Shown here: one piece after another, positions 5,046 through 5,090 of the stretch
How the letters are laid out: each line of letters begins with the position of its first letter
Numbering within the stretch: the first letter of the stretch is position 1
NCBI GenBank assembly: GCA_900768625.1
Contig: CAAGDO010000264.1
Span: 1-5,090 of the forward strand
Reading direction: 5' to 3'
DNA length: 5,090 bases
Origin: Bacteroidaceae bacterium
GTDB lineage: Bacteria > Bacteroidota > Bacteroidia > Bacteroidales > Bacteroidaceae
Program-made: the position numbers and the translations under genes
The notes under the pieces: model-generated
Database searches by the model: none
Seen by the model: the letters and a program-made list of their open reading frames with translations, nothing else
Told to the model about the DNA's origin: nothing

Positions 5046-5090
5046 ATTTCTTCACCACTGAGAAGTCGTCAATGAGCTTGTCGGATGGAG
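5044..5090 (-). CDS. C-terminal end of an unidentified gene (partial, runs off the right edge)
   Basis: On the minus strand one frame reads PSDKLIDDFSVVKK and then TGA at 5044-5046. The other two minus frames hit stops within this stretch. Codons (GAC, AAG, CTC, GTG) match those of the neighbouring genes. A dedicated terminator downstream (4758-4811) and the reconstructed ancestral TAA stop support it as a real gene end. Only 14 codons are visible, so no function can be given. The present stop is made of one host base and the first two bases of element B2. Confidence 0.65.
   Translation of the reverse strand, partial: PSDKLIDDFSVVKK

Noticed and set aside
5062..5070. GAAGTCGTC, identical to the B element terminus, occurs 16 bp beyond the end of B2.
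   Set aside because: It is explained by the codons GAC-GAC-TTC of the right-edge gene. A single 9-base match without further similarity is not good evidence for a second element end or a target signal.

Overview
The window looks like chromosomal DNA from a Bacteroidales bacterium, most likely Prevotella or a close relative. Three things point there: promoters of the Bacteroidetes type (TAnnTTTG, in one case with TTTG about 20 bp upstream), A-rich translation starts without a Shine-Dalgarno sequence, and a secreted protein with the C-terminal tail common in Prevotella exported proteins. No rRNA, tRNA, CRISPR array or transposase gene is visible.

Layout from left to right. Positions 1-109 are an imperfect palindrome (element A). 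Positions 110-349 are non-coding, with a leftward promoter-like sequence preceded by four direct repeats at 22-23 bp spacing. A strong leftward terminator (350-385) ends the gene for a 784-aa exported multidomain protein (411-2765, minus). The 305-bp divergent intergenic region carries that gene's promoter and 5' hairpin, and a rightward promoter with a long structured leader for a cytoplasmic FKBP-type prolyl isomerase (3071-3475, plus). A bidirectional terminator (3500-3554) separates it from a convergent surface lipoprotein nuclease gene (3778-4704, minus). The right edge holds the last 14 codons of another minus-strand gene.

The most striking content is non-coding. Two 193-bp, non-autonomous, MITE-like palindromic elements (B1 3586-3778, B2 4853-5045) are about 93% identical, have matching inverted ends, and are each flanked by a 3-bp direct duplication. 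Removing each element plus one duplication restores a TAA stop codon in the gene next to it. The two insertions therefore sit inside the stop codons of two consecutive minus-strand genes, turning TAA into TAG and TGA without changing either protein. Both lie between a stop codon and its native terminator, so both should be transcribed in the 3' UTR. Element A shares the central hairpin of the B elements, with three compensatory base-pair changes, which suggests a common structure-dependent origin.

The genes do not form one operon. The exported multidomain protein and the surface nuclease both act outside the cytoplasm, and extracellular nucleic-acid use is a possible but weak link. The prolyl isomerase looks like a housekeeping gene.
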